A DNA stretch of 41,217 nucleotides from Azoarcus sp. (GCA_020725025.1 DYFV01000046.1:1-41217), one strand, 5' to 3'; numbered from the stretch's first letter, positions 17,901-25,563 are shown. Program-made: numbers and translations. Notes: a model not told the origin generated them from the sequence alone.

Positions 17901-20293
17901 TCGCGAAGCGTGCGTGCCGCCGACGTGTCTGTCCGAGTGTCGGGGGATGGAGCCGGCACGGCCCGGAGGGGGAATTCGCGCCCGAGCGCATCGGTGTAAA
18001 TCGCGGCACCCCTTGGTCCGTCGTAGCGAACCCGGCGGCTTCGACCGGCGTTGTCCGACACCTCGGCGAGCCGGCCCGCTTCGTCGTAGCGGTAGCGCTC
18101 GACGCGCATCATGGTCGCGCTCGCCTGGCGGGCCTCGACCAAGCGGTTCTCGGTGTCATGACGGTACGCCGAGAGAAAGCCCAGGGCACTGGCCTGCCAT
18201 TGGGGACGCCCGGCGACATCGAACGCCTGCCGCAGCAGCGGCTCGTAGACTTCGCCGGCACCTCGTCCGCTTTCGATGCGCCGGCCCAGTGCATCGTAGC
18301 GGTAGCTACGGACCAGAGGGTGCGTCCAACCCGGGCCGCCACTGCGTAGCTCGGTGAGCTGTCGAAGGGCGTTGAAGTCGAAGGCCGTGTAAGACCCATT
18401 TTCGCCTTCCACGCGGCTCAATTGTCCGGTCTGCCGATCATGCACGACCCGCGTGACAATGCCGCCGGGAGCCGTGAGCCGTACCGGAAAATCGCCGCCC
18501 CCATCCCACTCGAAGCGCGTGATGTCCGAGTCCGACGGCGCGCCCGTGGGGCCGTTCGGGAGCGGCCCGTCGACCTCGGCGAGGAGGCTGCGGCCGTTGA
18601 CCGTGGTGTAGCGGAAGGTGGTGGTCCGGGTGAGCGGGGTGGGCTCGGCGCCGGGCGCGAGCGCCGGGGCGTAGCCCGTCTCGGTCACCGACAGCAGCTG
18701 CCCCGCGTCGTTGTAGCCGAGCTGCCAGCGATGTTCGCGCCCGGGCACCACGCTGGGGCGGGCGACGAGGACGGGGCGCGGGGCGGGCAGCGCGAAGGTG
18801 GCCGGGTCGGCGTGCCGCCCGGCGGGCAGGGGCGCGGGGGTCGGGGCGTATTCGTAGCGCACCCAGTCGATCAGGCGGGGCTGCTTGCCCGAGAGGTCGA
18901 GGCGGGCGACCTTCACCGGGCGGCTCGCGGCGTCGAACTCGGTCTGCTGCGACACGAGCGGGCGGCCCGCGGCGTCGAGCGTGGTGGTGGCGGTGAGCCG
19001 GCCGGCGGCGTCGTAGCGGTAGCGCACGTTGGTCGGGCCGCAGCGCGCGCAGCCGGGCCCGCGCGCTTCCAGGAGGCGCCGCTCGCTCGCGACGAGCTGG
19101 GTGAGGTAGCGGGTCTGCTGGCCGAGGCTGTTGGTGAGGCGGGTCTCGCCCGCGAGGGAGAAATCGAGGGTGACGTCGTCGATGCCCCGCTCGCCCTCGG
19201 GCGGCAGGGCCCCGCCCACCGCGCGGATCGCGCGGCCCGCCTCGTCATAGACCCAGGTGGCGAGGCGCTGATGGGTGAGCACGCCGTCCGAGCCCGCGCC
19301 CGACACGGTGATGCCGGTGAGGGCACCCGGGTGACGGGCGTCCTCGTAGTGGTACGCGCGGGCGAGCGTGCTGGTGGTGGTGCCGCGGTTGGCGAACGGG
19401 TGAGGCTTGGTGTCCGGGTCGTAGTGGGTGGGGAGCGTCACCTTGACGAGCCGCTCGGCGCCGTCGGCGTCGTAGTGGTAGCTGAAGCGCCCGACCGGGC
19501 TGTCGAGGTGGGCGATGCGCCCGAGCCCGCCGCCCTCGGGGCCGTGGTAGGCGACGACGAGCGAGCGCCCCTGCGGGTCGGTGACCTTGACCAGCGCGCC
19601 GTCGGGGGCGCGCTGCAGGGCGACGAACTCGCCCGTGGGGGCGCTGATCTGCACGAGCCGGCCGGCGGCATCGAAATACAGGCGCCGCCCCTCGGGCCAC
19701 ACCCACACGTACTCGTCGCCGCCGCGCTTGGGGAGGATCAACACCTCGCCGCGGGCCGGATCCGCGCTCGCGCAGCGGTGGGGATGGGCCGGGTCGCGCG
19801 AGAAGATCACGCGGGTGCCGTCGGCCTGCACGATCTGCAGGCTGCCCGGCAGGGCGAAGAGCGCCGTGTCGTAAGAGAGGCGCCAGCCGCGCCCGAGGGG
19901 GCCCGCGCCACGCCCGCGCGCGGCGAGGCTGTTGTAGTGGCGCACGATCTCGAGCCCGAGCACCCCGGGCAGCGCCGGCAGGTCCACTTCCTTCTGGTGC
20001 TTATTGCCCGAGACGAGGCTCAGGGGGTTGCCCGCGCCCACGTTCTGACCGGCCGGGGCCGCTTGGCTCGCCGGGCCGCTGTCGACGCCGCAGGGGTTGC
20101 CGATGTCGTTGTTCACGCAGCCGAGAGGCACCGGGTCGGGCTGGGGGCAGCTCATGCCGACGCCGCAGCCGCTGCTCGCGGTGCCGCCGAGGAGGTCGTC
20201 CTGCCCGGCCTGGGCGGGGGCGAGCATGAAGACAGCGAGCAGGGCGAGCATGAAGACAGCGAGCAGGGCGAGCAGCGGGCGGGCGTAGTGCAT
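14966..20293 (-). CDS. RHS-repeat polymorphic toxin with C-terminal DUF2235 (Tle1-like) lipase
   Basis: This 1775-residue protein has a Sec signal peptide (hydrophobic core with a duplicated LLAVFMLA, cleavage after APAQA), a cysteine-containing linker, a DUF6531-like start (NPLSLVSGNKHQKEVDLPAL), many YD repeats, and the RHS core (GLHYNRQRYYHPGHGQYLSP) ending in DPNG. The tip follows at once: FDGTGN, the nucleophile elbow GFSRGAA (Ser codon 15767-15769), GLWDTV (Asp codon 15632-15634) and SHADIGGGF (His codon 15416-15418). These are the marks of DUF2235/Tle1 phospholipases, and the Ser-Asp-His set is intact. The ATG at 20293 has GGAGGA upstream; the frame opens 35 codons earlier without one. 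The signal peptide argues for Sec export rather than a standard type VI cargo. Confidence 0.88.
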   Translation of the reverse strand: MHYARPLLALLAVFMLALLAVFMLAPAQAGQDDLLGGTASSGCGVGMSCPQPDPVPLGCVNNDIGNPCGVDSGPASQAAPAGQNVGAGNPLSLVSGNKHQKEVDLPALPGVLGLEIVRHYNSLAARGRGAGPLGRGWRLSYDTALFALPGSLQIVQADGTRVIFSRDPAHPHRCASADPARGEVLILPKRGGDEYVWVWPEGRRLYFDAAGRLVQISAPTGEFVALQRAPDGALVKVTDPQGRSLVVAYHGPEGGGLGRIAHLDSPVGRFSYHYDADGAERLVKVTLPTHYDPDTKPHPFANRGTTTSTLARAYHYEDARHPGALTGITVSGAGSDGVLTHQRLATWVYDEAGRAIRAVGGALPPEGERGIDDVTLDFSLAGETRLTNSLGQQTRYLTQLVASERRLLEARGPGCARCGPTNVRYRYDAAGRLTATTTLDAAGRPLVSQQTEFDAASRPVKVARLDLSGKQPRLIDWVRYEYAPTPAPLPAGRHADPATFALPAPRPVLVARPSVVPGREHRWQLGYNDAGQLLSVTETGYAPALAPGAEPTPLTRTTTFRYTTVNGRSLLAEVDGPLPNGPTGAPSDSDITRFEWDGGGDFPVRLTAPGGIVTRVVHDRQTGQLSRVEGENGSYTAFDFNALRQLTELRSGGPGWTHPLVRSYRYDALGRRIESGRGAGEVYEPLLRQAFDVAGRPQWQASALGFLSAYRHDTENRLVEARQASATMMRVERYRYDEAGRLAEVSDNAGRSRRVRYDGPRGAAIYTDALGREFPLRAVPAPSPDTRTDTSAARTLRDDFGRALRIRSPNAGEEHRVFDEADRLVAMLDARGHRAQYAYDGRGRILRQVITDGQSGEQTVTRWHYDGARLFALRHPTQGERYRYDERGLRTARIVTLPTAGGEITATTRYEHDADGRLVATILPDGSRIEYRRNGQGQVVEIVRTIIRTPWLRWLAPSQTLVRDIERDLVGLRAYVAGNGVESRYQRSAEGILARVVHRHLEPARPMLAGGHAPLARLGDPPREIAERILGIAAAQASPAGGARATPAARVADPPRLPGALALPPDSGSVLDFRYLWDPLGNLLYQQRRDGTRAEHFSHAYDGRDRLISTVATNRSGDDQRVWRYAYDAYARRVLAQEGAPSQADLETGTVRTRFAAGTHHRADLPYTPSGQPLETGAHTYAWDALGRLREVRSLSGTIARYDYDHRGLRNAKTVGAKATRYLHDAQRRLLAELDAHGRLTRQYLYLADLPLAVIDTPDGRPLAPLKEEPLESIAADLVRIAQSWFGDDERLVWLHANHLGAPEAATDAAGNVLWRADYAPFGAARVEATDFTLHLRLPGQYFDPETGLHYNRQRYYHPGHGQYLSPDPLGTPDGPNPYAYVAFNPLRFVDPNGLVLFAFDGTGNTDDVSWLWAHSSSPSNVVLFRDLYDDGRRRYISGVGTLDRSDPARPIDPADYKPWYIPGSSSIADMGGNYSGPARIERMVEYFREEADNRDDRTPLDVDIVGFSRGAAQARDFANRIAADTVDGWYRYSGALGEQRCQQVNLRFLGLWDTVLSTNLSGNAYNLHVPAGFAYIAQAIALNEHRGRTLRRLPGSIGAFPVESILGGDIPAGQSRVEMGFLGSHADIGGGFGENESQLARVALVWMVEQAGRAGVDMHEPPRTIIANPVLHDKSDNLYCGSPARCSVPYGEDRQVRYLDGSSVAQKAATGAGMSFIDTQDARLVSYLPTDEVDEFGTPVRTPRGDFVTGTVNMTAYLAWLDANGYGIGLSVAP
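20221..20268. repeat. 24-bp tandem duplication in the RHS signal peptide
   Basis: A 24-base unit occurs twice without any change (20221-20244 and 20245-20268), adding eight residues to the hydrophobic core of the signal peptide. Copy number is likely to vary by slippage and would stay in frame. Confidence 0.9.
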
Positions 20294-20348
20294 CGGGGGA
20301 GTCCTCCCGGAGGCGAGACGGGAAATGACAAATGCAAACATGCGCGCG

Positions 20349-20354
20349 ATTATA
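20349..20354 (-). promoter_or_regulatory. Candidate -10 element for the RHS gene
   Basis: TATAAT on the minus strand, 56 bases before the RHS start codon, in an AT-richer pocket. No good -35 element is visible. Assignment is tentative. Confidence 0.35.
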
Positions 20355-20469
20355 CATGCCATAAGCATTGACGCCAGAAGGTAATGTGCGCGAGACAAGG
20401 GATGCGATCAGGGGCGACTTGCGGACATGGGAATGACCGGATGCGGTGGTAACGCGCCTGGGCGATCGC

Positions 20470-20493
20470 TCGCGGCTTCCGCCGCTCCTACAG
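20470..20493. repeat. REP-like element of a second type
   Basis: TCGCGGCTTCCGCCGCTCCT followed by ACAG matches the common gamma/betaproteobacterial REP form (its complement reads TGTAGGAGCGGC...GCCGCGA). GCGGC and GCCGC can pair around a TTCC loop. It lies between the divergent RHS and ruvC genes, about 45 bases before ruvC. Confidence 0.6.
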
Positions 20494-20535
20494 GGGCGGC
20501 GCGGGTGGGGCGGCGTGGTGAGCTAGAATGCGCCC

Positions 20536-21087
20536 ATGAAAGCCGCCTCCACCGCCGTCGCCACGCGCATCCTGGGTCTCGATCCGGGGCTGCGCATTAC
20601 CGGCTTCGGGGTGATCGATCAGTTGGGGAGCGAGATGCGCTACGTGGCGAGCGGGTGCATCCGCACGCGGGACGGGGAGCTTCCCGGTCGGCTGAAGACG
20701 CTGCTGGAAGGCGTGCGCGAGGTGATCGCGAGCTATTCGCCCGACTCGGTGGCGGTGGAGAAGGTGTTCGTGAACGTGAACCCGCAGTCCACGCTGCTCC
20801 TGGGGCAGGCGCGCGGGGCGGTGATCTGCGGGGCGGTGGCCTCGGATCTGCCGGTGCACGAGTACACCGCGCTGCAGGTCAAGCAGGCGGTGGTGGGCTA
20901 CGGCAAGGCGGGCAAGGAGCAGGTGCAGCACATGGTGCAGCGGCTCCTGTCGCTGGAAGGCAGCCCCAGCGCGGATGCGGCCGACGCGCTCGCCTGCGCG
21001 ATCTGCCATGCCCACGGGGCGGCGGGGGTTCTCGGCCGCATGGGCGCGCGCCGCCGGGCCGGGCGCATCCTCACCCTGCCCGGCTGA
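20536..21087 (+). CDS. ruvC: Crossover junction endodeoxyribonuclease RuvC
   Basis: This 183-residue nuclease resolves Holliday junctions with RuvAB. The acidic active site is visible: the first Asp in [14 protein letters not shown], Glu in [14 protein letters not shown], and the C-terminal pair in [16 protein letters not shown]. Length is normal. The ATG at 20536 starts a few residues before the first motif; upstream GGTGAGCTAGAATGCGCCC holds no strong Shine-Dalgarno. Unlike the standard layout, ruvA and ruvB do not follow: the next gene is convergent and begins 7 bases after the ruvC stop. yebC, the usual partner, lies 18 kb away. Confidence 0.96.
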   Translation: MKAASTAVATRILGLDPGLRITGFGVIDQLGSEMRYVASGCIRTRDGELPGRLKTLLEGVREVIASYSPDSVAVEKVFVNVNPQSTLLLGQARGAVICGAVASDLPVHEYTALQVKQAVVGYGKAGKEQVQHMVQRLLSLEGSPSADAADALACAICHAHGAAGVLGRMGARRRAGRILTLPG

Positions 21088-21094
21088 GCCCGGA

Positions 21095-21676
21095 TCAGCT
21101 CTTGGGCACCCGCCCCATCAGGTAGAACTCGTCGTTCGGGCGCATGCTGGCGAGGTTCGCCAGCCGGTTGCTCATGGCGAAGAAGGCGGCGATCGCGCCG
21201 ATGTCCCAGATGGCCTGCTCGTCGAAGCCGTGGGCGCGCAGCGCCTCGAAGTCCGGCTCCTCGACGGATTGGGCGTCGAGCGCCACCTTCATCGCGAAGT
21301 CCAGCATCGCCCGCTGGCGCGGGGTGATCTCGGCCTTGCGGTAGTTGGTCGCGAGCTGGTCGGCCACCCGCGGGTTCTTGGCCCGGATGCGCAGGATGGC
21401 GCCGTGGGCCACCACGCAGTAGAGGCAGTCGTTGGCGCCGGAGGTGGCGACCACGATCATCTCGCGCTCGGCCTTGGTGAGCCCGACGTCCTTTTCCATG
21501 AGGGCGTCGTGATAGGCGAAGAAGGCGCGGAACTCGTCGGGGCGATGGGCCAGGGTGAGGAAGACGTTGGGGACGAAGCCCGCTTTCTCCTGCACGGCGA
21601 GGATCTTCGCGCGCACGTCCTCGGGCAGGTCCTTCAGCTCGGGCACCGGGAAGCGGCTGATGGGTCGGTCGGTCAT
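21095..21676 (-). CDS. Peroxidase-related AhpD-like (carboxymuconolactone decarboxylase fold) protein
   Basis: The 193-residue protein belongs to the alkylhydroperoxidase AhpD-like families. The redox CxxC with downstream His is seen in NDCLYCVVAHGAI near residues 84-96, preceded by EREMIVVATSG. Members reduce peroxides or similar oxidants using the CxxC cysteines; the physiological electron donor here is unknown. The ATG at 21676 has AGGGAG about 8 bases upstream. It follows acuI by 31 bases on the same strand and so is the last gene of a tetR-acuI-ahpD-like operon, which suggests a response to reactive electrophiles or organic peroxides. Confidence 0.88.
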   Translation of the reverse strand: MTDRPISRFPVPELKDLPEDVRAKILAVQEKAGFVPNVFLTLAHRPDEFRAFFAYHDALMEKDVGLTKAEREMIVVATSGANDCLYCVVAHGAILRIRAKNPRVADQLATNYRKAEITPRQRAMLDFAMKVALDAQSVEEPDFEALRAHGFDEQAIWDIGAIAAFFAMSNRLANLASMRPNDEFYLMGRVPKS

Positions 21677-21707
21677 GCTTGAACTCCCTTGAAAGACGGA
21701 AAAGACA

Positions 21708-22691
21708 TCAGCGATTCACGTCGACCACGATGCGGCCGCGCACCTTGCCGGCGAGCAGGTCCGCGGCGACCGGAATCGCCTCGGCGAGGCCGATCTCGTG
21801 GGCGATGCGCTCGAGCTGGGTCGGGTCCAGGGTGGCGGCCAGGCGCTCCCAGGCCTCGAGACGCTCGGGGCGGGGGCAGTAGACGCTGTCGACGCCGGCC
21901 AGGGTCACGCCGCGGAGGATGAAGGGGGCGACAGTCGCCGGGAGGTCCATGCCCTGGGCGAGGCCGCAGGCGGCCACCACGCCGCGGTACTTGGTACTCG
22001 CGCACACGTTGGCCAGCGTATGGCTGCCGACGGTGTCCACCGCGCCCGCCCAGCGCTCCTTCGCGAGGGGCTTGCCGGGGTTGGAGAACTGGGCCCGGTC
22101 GACGATGTCCGCCGCGCCCAGGGCGCGCAGGTAGTCGGCCTCCTCGGGCCGGCCGGTGGAGGCGACCACCGTATAGCCCAGCTTCGCAAGCAGGGTCACC
22201 GCCACGCTCCCCACGCCGCCGGCCGCACCGGTGACGAGGATCTCGCCCTTGTCCGGGGTCACGCCGTGGCGCTCCAGCGCCATCACGCACAGCATCGCGG
22301 TGTAGCCGGCGGTGCCGATGGCCATCGCCTGTCGCGGGGTGAAAGCGGCCGGCAGCGGCACCAGCCAGTCGCCCTTCAGGCGCGCCCGCTGGGCGAGCCC
22401 GCCCCAGTGGGTCTCGCCCACGCCCCAGCCGTTGAGCACCACGGTGTCGCCGGCCTTCACGCCGGCGTGCGTGCTCTCCTCCACCGTGCCGACGAGGTCT
22501 ATCCCCGGCACCATGGGGAAGCTGCGCACCACCGGGCCCTTGCCGGTGATGGCGAGCCCGTCCTTGTAGTTCAGCGTCGAGTACGCCACCCGCACGGTGA
22601 CGTCGCCCTCGGGCAGCCGGGCGTCGTCGAGCTCGGTCACGCCGGCGCGGTAGCCCGCTTCGTCCTTCTCGATCAGTATGGCTTTGAACAT
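21708..22691 (-). CDS. acuI: MDR-family NADPH oxidoreductase, acrylyl-CoA reductase (AcuI/YhdH type)
   Basis: The 327-residue enzyme is a zinc-free medium-chain reductase of the AcuI/YhdH family, which reduces acrylyl-CoA to propionyl-CoA with NADPH and protects cells from that electrophile. Visible landmarks are [28 protein letters not shown] and the nucleotide-binding loop [13 protein letters not shown], with [13 protein letters not shown] near the C-terminus. Length is typical. The ATG at 22691 has GGGAGAG upstream. A palindromic TetR-type operator sits 26-40 bases before the start, and the tetR gene is directly upstream on the same strand, as in acuR-acuI loci. Confidence 0.88.
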   Translation of the reverse strand: MFKAILIEKDEAGYRAGVTELDDARLPEGDVTVRVAYSTLNYKDGLAITGKGPVVRSFPMVPGIDLVGTVEESTHAGVKAGDTVVLNGWGVGETHWGGLAQRARLKGDWLVPLPAAFTPRQAMAIGTAGYTAMLCVMALERHGVTPDKGEILVTGAAGGVGSVAVTLLAKLGYTVVASTGRPEEADYLRALGAADIVDRAQFSNPGKPLAKERWAGAVDTVGSHTLANVCASTKYRGVVAACGLAQGMDLPATVAPFILRGVTLAGVDSVYCPRPERLEAWERLAATLDPTQLERIAHEIGLAEAIPVAADLLAGKVRGRIVVDVNR

Positions 22692-22716
22692 GCGTCTCTC
22701 TCCCGTGAAAAAGAAT

Positions 22717-22731
22717 TAGACCGATCGTCTA
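22717..22731. promoter_or_regulatory. TetR-type operator in front of acuI
   Basis: TAGACCGATCGTCTA has TAGAC/GTCTA arms and shares TAGACCG with the operator upstream of tetR at 23396. It lies in the 57-base gap between tetR and acuI, so the repressor probably controls acuI separately from its own promoter. Confidence 0.7.
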
Positions 22732-22748
22732 GAAACAGTCAAAAAAAC

Positions 22749-23384
22749 TCAGCGCGGCAATCCTGCGAAGAAACTCTCCGCGAAGAGGTCGATGGGCGCG
22801 GTGCCGCGCACGAGCTTGGCCCGCAGCACGGCCCCTTCCCAGCCGATCCAGAAAAAGGCCGCGAGCCGCTCGCAGTCGGCGTCCGCGGCGATCTCGCCCG
22901 CGTTGCGGGCCGCCACGAGGCAGCGCGCGAGCCGCGTCTGCCAGTCGCGGAAGACGGCCTCCAGCCTTTCGCGGTAGGCCTCGTTCAAGGCCCCCAGTTC
23001 CTGACCGAGGTTGCCGATGAGGCAGCCGCGGCGGAACTCGAAGCGGGCCATGCCGGCGCGCGCGTCGGCCACGAAGTCGGCGATGCGCGCGAGCGGCGGG
23101 CGATCCTCGGCGAGCAGCCAGCGGTCGAGCTTGCGGGCGAAATAGGCGGCGTAGTTGTCGATCACCGCCAGACCGAAGTCGTCCTTGCTCTCGAAGTAGT
23201 GATAGAAGGAGCCCTTGGGCACGCCCACGCGCTTGAGGACCTCCTCGATCCCGGTGCTCGCGAAACCTTTCTCGGTGAGGATCTCGGTGCCGCAGCGGAT
23301 CAGCGCCTCGCGGGTATCGAAACGCGAGTCGACGAGCTTGGGCGGGCGTCCGGGGCGGCGCGGAGCGGTGGCGGCTGGCTGCAT
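22749..23384 (-). CDS. TetR-family repressor (AcuR-like)
   Basis: The 211-residue protein has a basic N-terminal tail (RRPGRPPKL), then a TetR helix-turn-helix: ALIRCGTEILTEKGF...IEEVLKRVGVPKGSFYHYF at about residues 27-65. The C-terminal ligand domain includes RRGCLIGNLGQELG, a segment found in the AcuR/NemR-like TetR group that responds to reactive small molecules. The ATG at 23384 lies 12 bases from a perfect-arm palindrome (23396-23411) and has no Shine-Dalgarno sequence, suggesting a very short leader and autorepression. It heads an operon with acuI and the AhpD-like gene. The inducer (acrylate, an aldehyde or a peroxide) cannot be read from sequence. Confidence 0.88.
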   Translation of the reverse strand: MQPAATAPRRPGRPPKLVDSRFDTREALIRCGTEILTEKGFASTGIEEVLKRVGVPKGSFYHYFESKDDFGLAVIDNYAAYFARKLDRWLLAEDRPPLARIADFVADARAGMARFEFRRGCLIGNLGQELGALNEAYRERLEAVFRDWQTRLARCLVAARNAGEIAADADCERLAAFFWIGWEGAVLRAKLVRGTAPIDLFAESFFAGLPR

Positions 23385-23395
23385 GACCGTATTTT

Positions 23396-23411
23396 TAGAC
23401 CGACCGGTCTA
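23396..23411. promoter_or_regulatory. TetR-type operator in front of tetR
   Basis: TAGACCGACCGGTCTA is a palindrome with 7-base arms and a 2-base centre, overlapping where the tetR promoter or transcript start must be. It matches the acuI-proximal site at 22717. Confidence 0.8.
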
Positions 23412-23445
23412 AACCGTCAAGGGCGGATTCGATGCGCCGGTGCTC

Positions 23446-23535
23446 GTAGCCCGGATGGAGCCCCAGCGCAATCCGGGAAAGACGGCGAGACGATCACGAC
23501 CTGCCCCGGATTCCGTTGCACTCCGTCCGGGCTAC
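23446..23535. repeat. REP-like repeat, copy B (paired)
   Basis: A 90-base element running from GTAGCCCGGATGGAG to CCGTCCGGGCTAC, with the internal AATCCGGG and CCCCGGATTCCG arms seen in copies A and D. Its right half encodes the last 13 or so codons and the stop of the small membrane protein at 23494. Confidence 0.85.
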
Positions 23536-23661
23536 AGGCTCGCGCAGACAGAGGTCGGCGTCCTCCTCCGCTCGTGCGACGCCCGCCCCCGCCCACAGAC
23601 CGAATACCAGTCCGAACAGCGCGGCAAGCACGCAGGCGATGCGCCACAGTGCGTCGCGCAT
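23494..23661 (-). CDS. Small membrane or exported protein, C-terminal end encoded by a REP repeat
   Basis: No named family is recognised. The 55-residue ORF has a very good ribosome binding site (GGAAGGAGA about 8 bases before the ATG at 23661) and one hydrophobic stretch (ACVLAALFGLVFGLWAGAG) ending in ARAEE, so it is a secreted peptide after signal cleavage or a single-pass membrane protein. The final residues (VARTECNGIRGRS) are the translation of a REP-like repeat, which also supplies the stop codon, so the repeat has inserted into the 3' end of a formerly longer or differently ended gene. Confidence 0.5.
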   Translation of the reverse strand: MRDALWRIACVLAALFGLVFGLWAGAGVARAEEDADLCLREPVARTECNGIRGRS

Positions 23662-23754
23662 GGCGGAGTCTCCTTCCACTATAGGGAATCCCCAGTTGGA
23701 CGATGCGTGCGCCGCACCGTTCCGGGCTTCGGCTCGACCGCGCGGCCGATATGA

Positions 23755-24318
23755 TCAGGACACCGAGTCGCGCAGCTCGGGGTCCGCCACGGCGGGCGTG
23801 GAGACGGGCCAGTCGCGCAGCAGGCGTGCGGCGATCAGGCCGTTGATCAAGCCGAACAGGGTCGCCGCACCGGCGAAGACCGGCACGAGGTAGAACACCC
23901 CGTCGTGGGGCACCAGCCAAAGCCGGGCGAGCACGAGCTGCCCGCCGATGTGGGCGAAGGCCGCACAGAGCGAAAGGCTCACCGGGCCGAACCAGCGGCG
24001 CGGCAGGTGCATGGCGAGCCCCAGCACGGCGAGGCTGGTGACCGAGCCGGCGAGGCTCAGGAAGAAGGCCGGCGCGAAGAACTGGCCGATGAGGAGGCTC
24101 CCGGCGAACACCCTGAGCAGCGCCACCCACACGGCGTCGCGCCAGCCCCAGCGCAGCAGCACGATGAGGATGACGATGTTGGCGAGCCCCGGCTTGACCC
24201 CCGGCAGCGGCATCGGGATGGCCGCCTCGGCCACGGTGAGGGCGATCGCCGCCGCCGCGAGGCGCGCGATGCGGCGGTCGTCGGCCGTCGGGTGGATCTC
24301 AATAATTGAGGGAGTCAT
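23755..24318 (-). CDS. Gx-family membrane protein (PF07456, heptaprenyl diphosphate synthase component I-like)
   Basis: The protein (187 residues from ATG 24318; 192 from an in-frame GTG at 24333) is strongly hydrophobic with about five or six TM helices, starting with ALTVAEAAIPMPLPGVKPGLANIV, the conserved opening of the Gx/Hpre_diP_synt_I family. Despite the old name, these are integral membrane proteins and probably transporters or ECF-type components; a synthase role is doubtful. The gene starts inside the end of the upstream NusG-domain-II gene (20-base overlap), so they are co-translated. The two families are often neighbours in proteobacteria, which supports a common membrane or redox-related function that is not yet established. 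Confidence 0.78.
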   Translation of the reverse strand: MTPSIIEIHPTADDRRIARLAAAAIALTVAEAAIPMPLPGVKPGLANIVILIVLLRWGWRDAVWVALLRVFAGSLLIGQFFAPAFFLSLAGSVTSLAVLGLAMHLPRRWFGPVSLSLCAAFAHIGGQLVLARLWLVPHDGVFYLVPVFAGAATLFGLINGLIAARLLRDWPVSTPAVADPELRDSVS

Positions 24319-24688
24319 AGTCGCCGGAGCCACCCGCCAGGGTGAGGCTCACCTCGTTCGGGGCGCAGATCGCCACCGCGCCGGAGCGGGTGAGCCAGCC
24401 CTGGCGCACGCAGTACTGCCGCGGCCCGGGGTCGGAGGCCACGCGGGCACGGCCGGGCTCGACTTCGATGCGGGTCTGCCCGAGCGGCCCGGGCACCTCG
24501 ATCACCTGGGGGCGGGAGAGGGCGACCTCCGCGAACACCTTGCCGCCGGCGCGCACCACCGCCTTGTCGGGGGCGCCGCCGCGCCACAGGGCGAGAGCCG
24601 AGAGCACGCATACCGCGCCAGCGGCGAGAAGCATCACGAAATCGCCCGGCCGCAGCAGGGCATACCACTCGGCGAAACGCGCCCTCAC
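24299..24688 (-). CDS. NusG domain II-containing single-pass membrane protein
   Basis: The 129-residue product has one N-terminal TM helix ([19 protein letters not shown]) followed by a small extracytoplasmic beta domain of the NusG-domain-II type, including [18 protein letters not shown] and [20 protein letters not shown], with two cysteines that could pair. The start is a GTG at 24688 that overlaps the rapZ stop as GTGA; the longer frame upstream lies inside rapZ and is not homologous. Its 3' end overlaps the Gx gene. Proteins of this type are common next to Gx membrane proteins; the role is unknown. Confidence 0.72.
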   Translation of the reverse strand: MRARFAEWYALLRPGDFVMLLAAGAVCVLSALALWRGGAPDKAVVRAGGKVFAEVALSRPQVIEVPGPLGQTRIEVEPGRARVASDPGPRQYCVRQGWLTRSGAVAICAPNEVSLTLAGGSGDYDSLNY

Positions 24689-25563
24689 CGCTGGACGACC
24701 ACTCCGTCGTGGTCCCGCGCGCGCCGCGCCGCGGAGCGGTGGCGCACCAGCACCCGCACGCTGTCGCTGAAGCGGCGCGCCAGCCACTCCGCGATGTAGA
24801 CCGAGCGGTGCTGGCCGCCGGTGCAGCCGATCGCCACGGTGAGGTAGCTGCGGTTGTCGCGCATGTAGCTCGGCAGCCAGTTGGCGACGAAGCGGCGGAT
24901 GTCCTCGGCCATGCGGCCGACTTCCGGCACGTTGGCGAGGAAGTCGATCACCGCCTGGTCGCGGCCGGTGAGCGGACGCAGGAGCGGGTCGTAGTGGGGG
25001 TTGGGCAGGCAGCGCACGTCGAACACCAGGTCCGCGTCGAGGGGGATGCCGTACTTGAAGCCGAAGGACTGGAACATCAGCGTGAGCCCCTCGGTGGGCT
25101 CCAGCGCAAGAAAATCCTTGATCCAGGCCCGCAGCGTGTTGGCGTGCAGCTCGCTGGTATCGATGCGGTGGCCGAGCTCGGCAATGGTGGCGAGCGCGTC
25201 CCGCTCCTTGTGGATCGCCTCGGCGAGGGACACGTCGTCGGCGGCCAGGGGATGCCGCCTGCGGGTTTCGGAGAAGCGCGCGATGAGCGCATCGTCGGCC
25301 GCGTCGAGGAAGAGCACCCGCAGGTCGTGGACGATGTCGCGCAGGTTCTCGACCTGCTGCGGCAGCGCCGCGATGCTCGCGCCCGAGCGCACATCCACCG
25401 CCACCGCCGCGCGCTGGTAGCCGCTGCCCCGCAGGTGGGTGACGAGCTGCAGCAGGAGGGTCGCGGGCAGGTTGTCGACCGCGAAATAGCCGGCATCCTC
25501 CAGCAGCTTGAGCGCGATGCTCTTGCCGGAACCGGACAGCCCACTGATCAGGACGATTTGCAT
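24685..25563 (-). CDS. rapZ: RNase adapter protein RapZ
   Basis: The 292-residue protein is a full-length RapZ/YvcJ family member. It has an N-terminal P-loop (GLSGSGKS, residues 8-15), DNLPATLL, and the C-terminal RNA- and metabolite-binding domain with [18 protein letters not shown]. In Enterobacteriaceae RapZ binds glucosamine-6-phosphate and delivers the GlmZ RNA to RNase E; in other bacteria the same family links cell-wall sugar supply to regulation. The ATG at 25563 is close to the P-loop as in relatives. The usual rpoN-hpf-ptsN neighbours are absent; here it heads an overlapping operon with the NusG-II and Gx genes. Confidence 0.95.
   Translation of the reverse strand: MQIVLISGLSGSGKSIALKLLEDAGYFAVDNLPATLLLQLVTHLRGSGYQRAAVAVDVRSGASIAALPQQVENLRDIVHDLRVLFLDAADDALIARFSETRRRHPLAADDVSLAEAIHKERDALATIAELGHRIDTSELHANTLRAWIKDFLALEPTEGLTLMFQSFGFKYGIPLDADLVFDVRCLPNPHYDPLLRPLTGRDQAVIDFLANVPEVGRMAEDIRRFVANWLPSYMRDNRSYLTVAIGCTGGQHRSVYIAEWLARRFSDSVRVLVRHRSAARRARDHDGVVVQR

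Noticed and set aside
18422..20371. Long plus-strand ORF of 649 codons opposite the RHS gene
   Set aside because: It is antisense to clear RHS repeats, is rich in Arg/Gly/Ala/Val low-complexity sequence and matches no family. Such frames arise easily in high-GC DNA.
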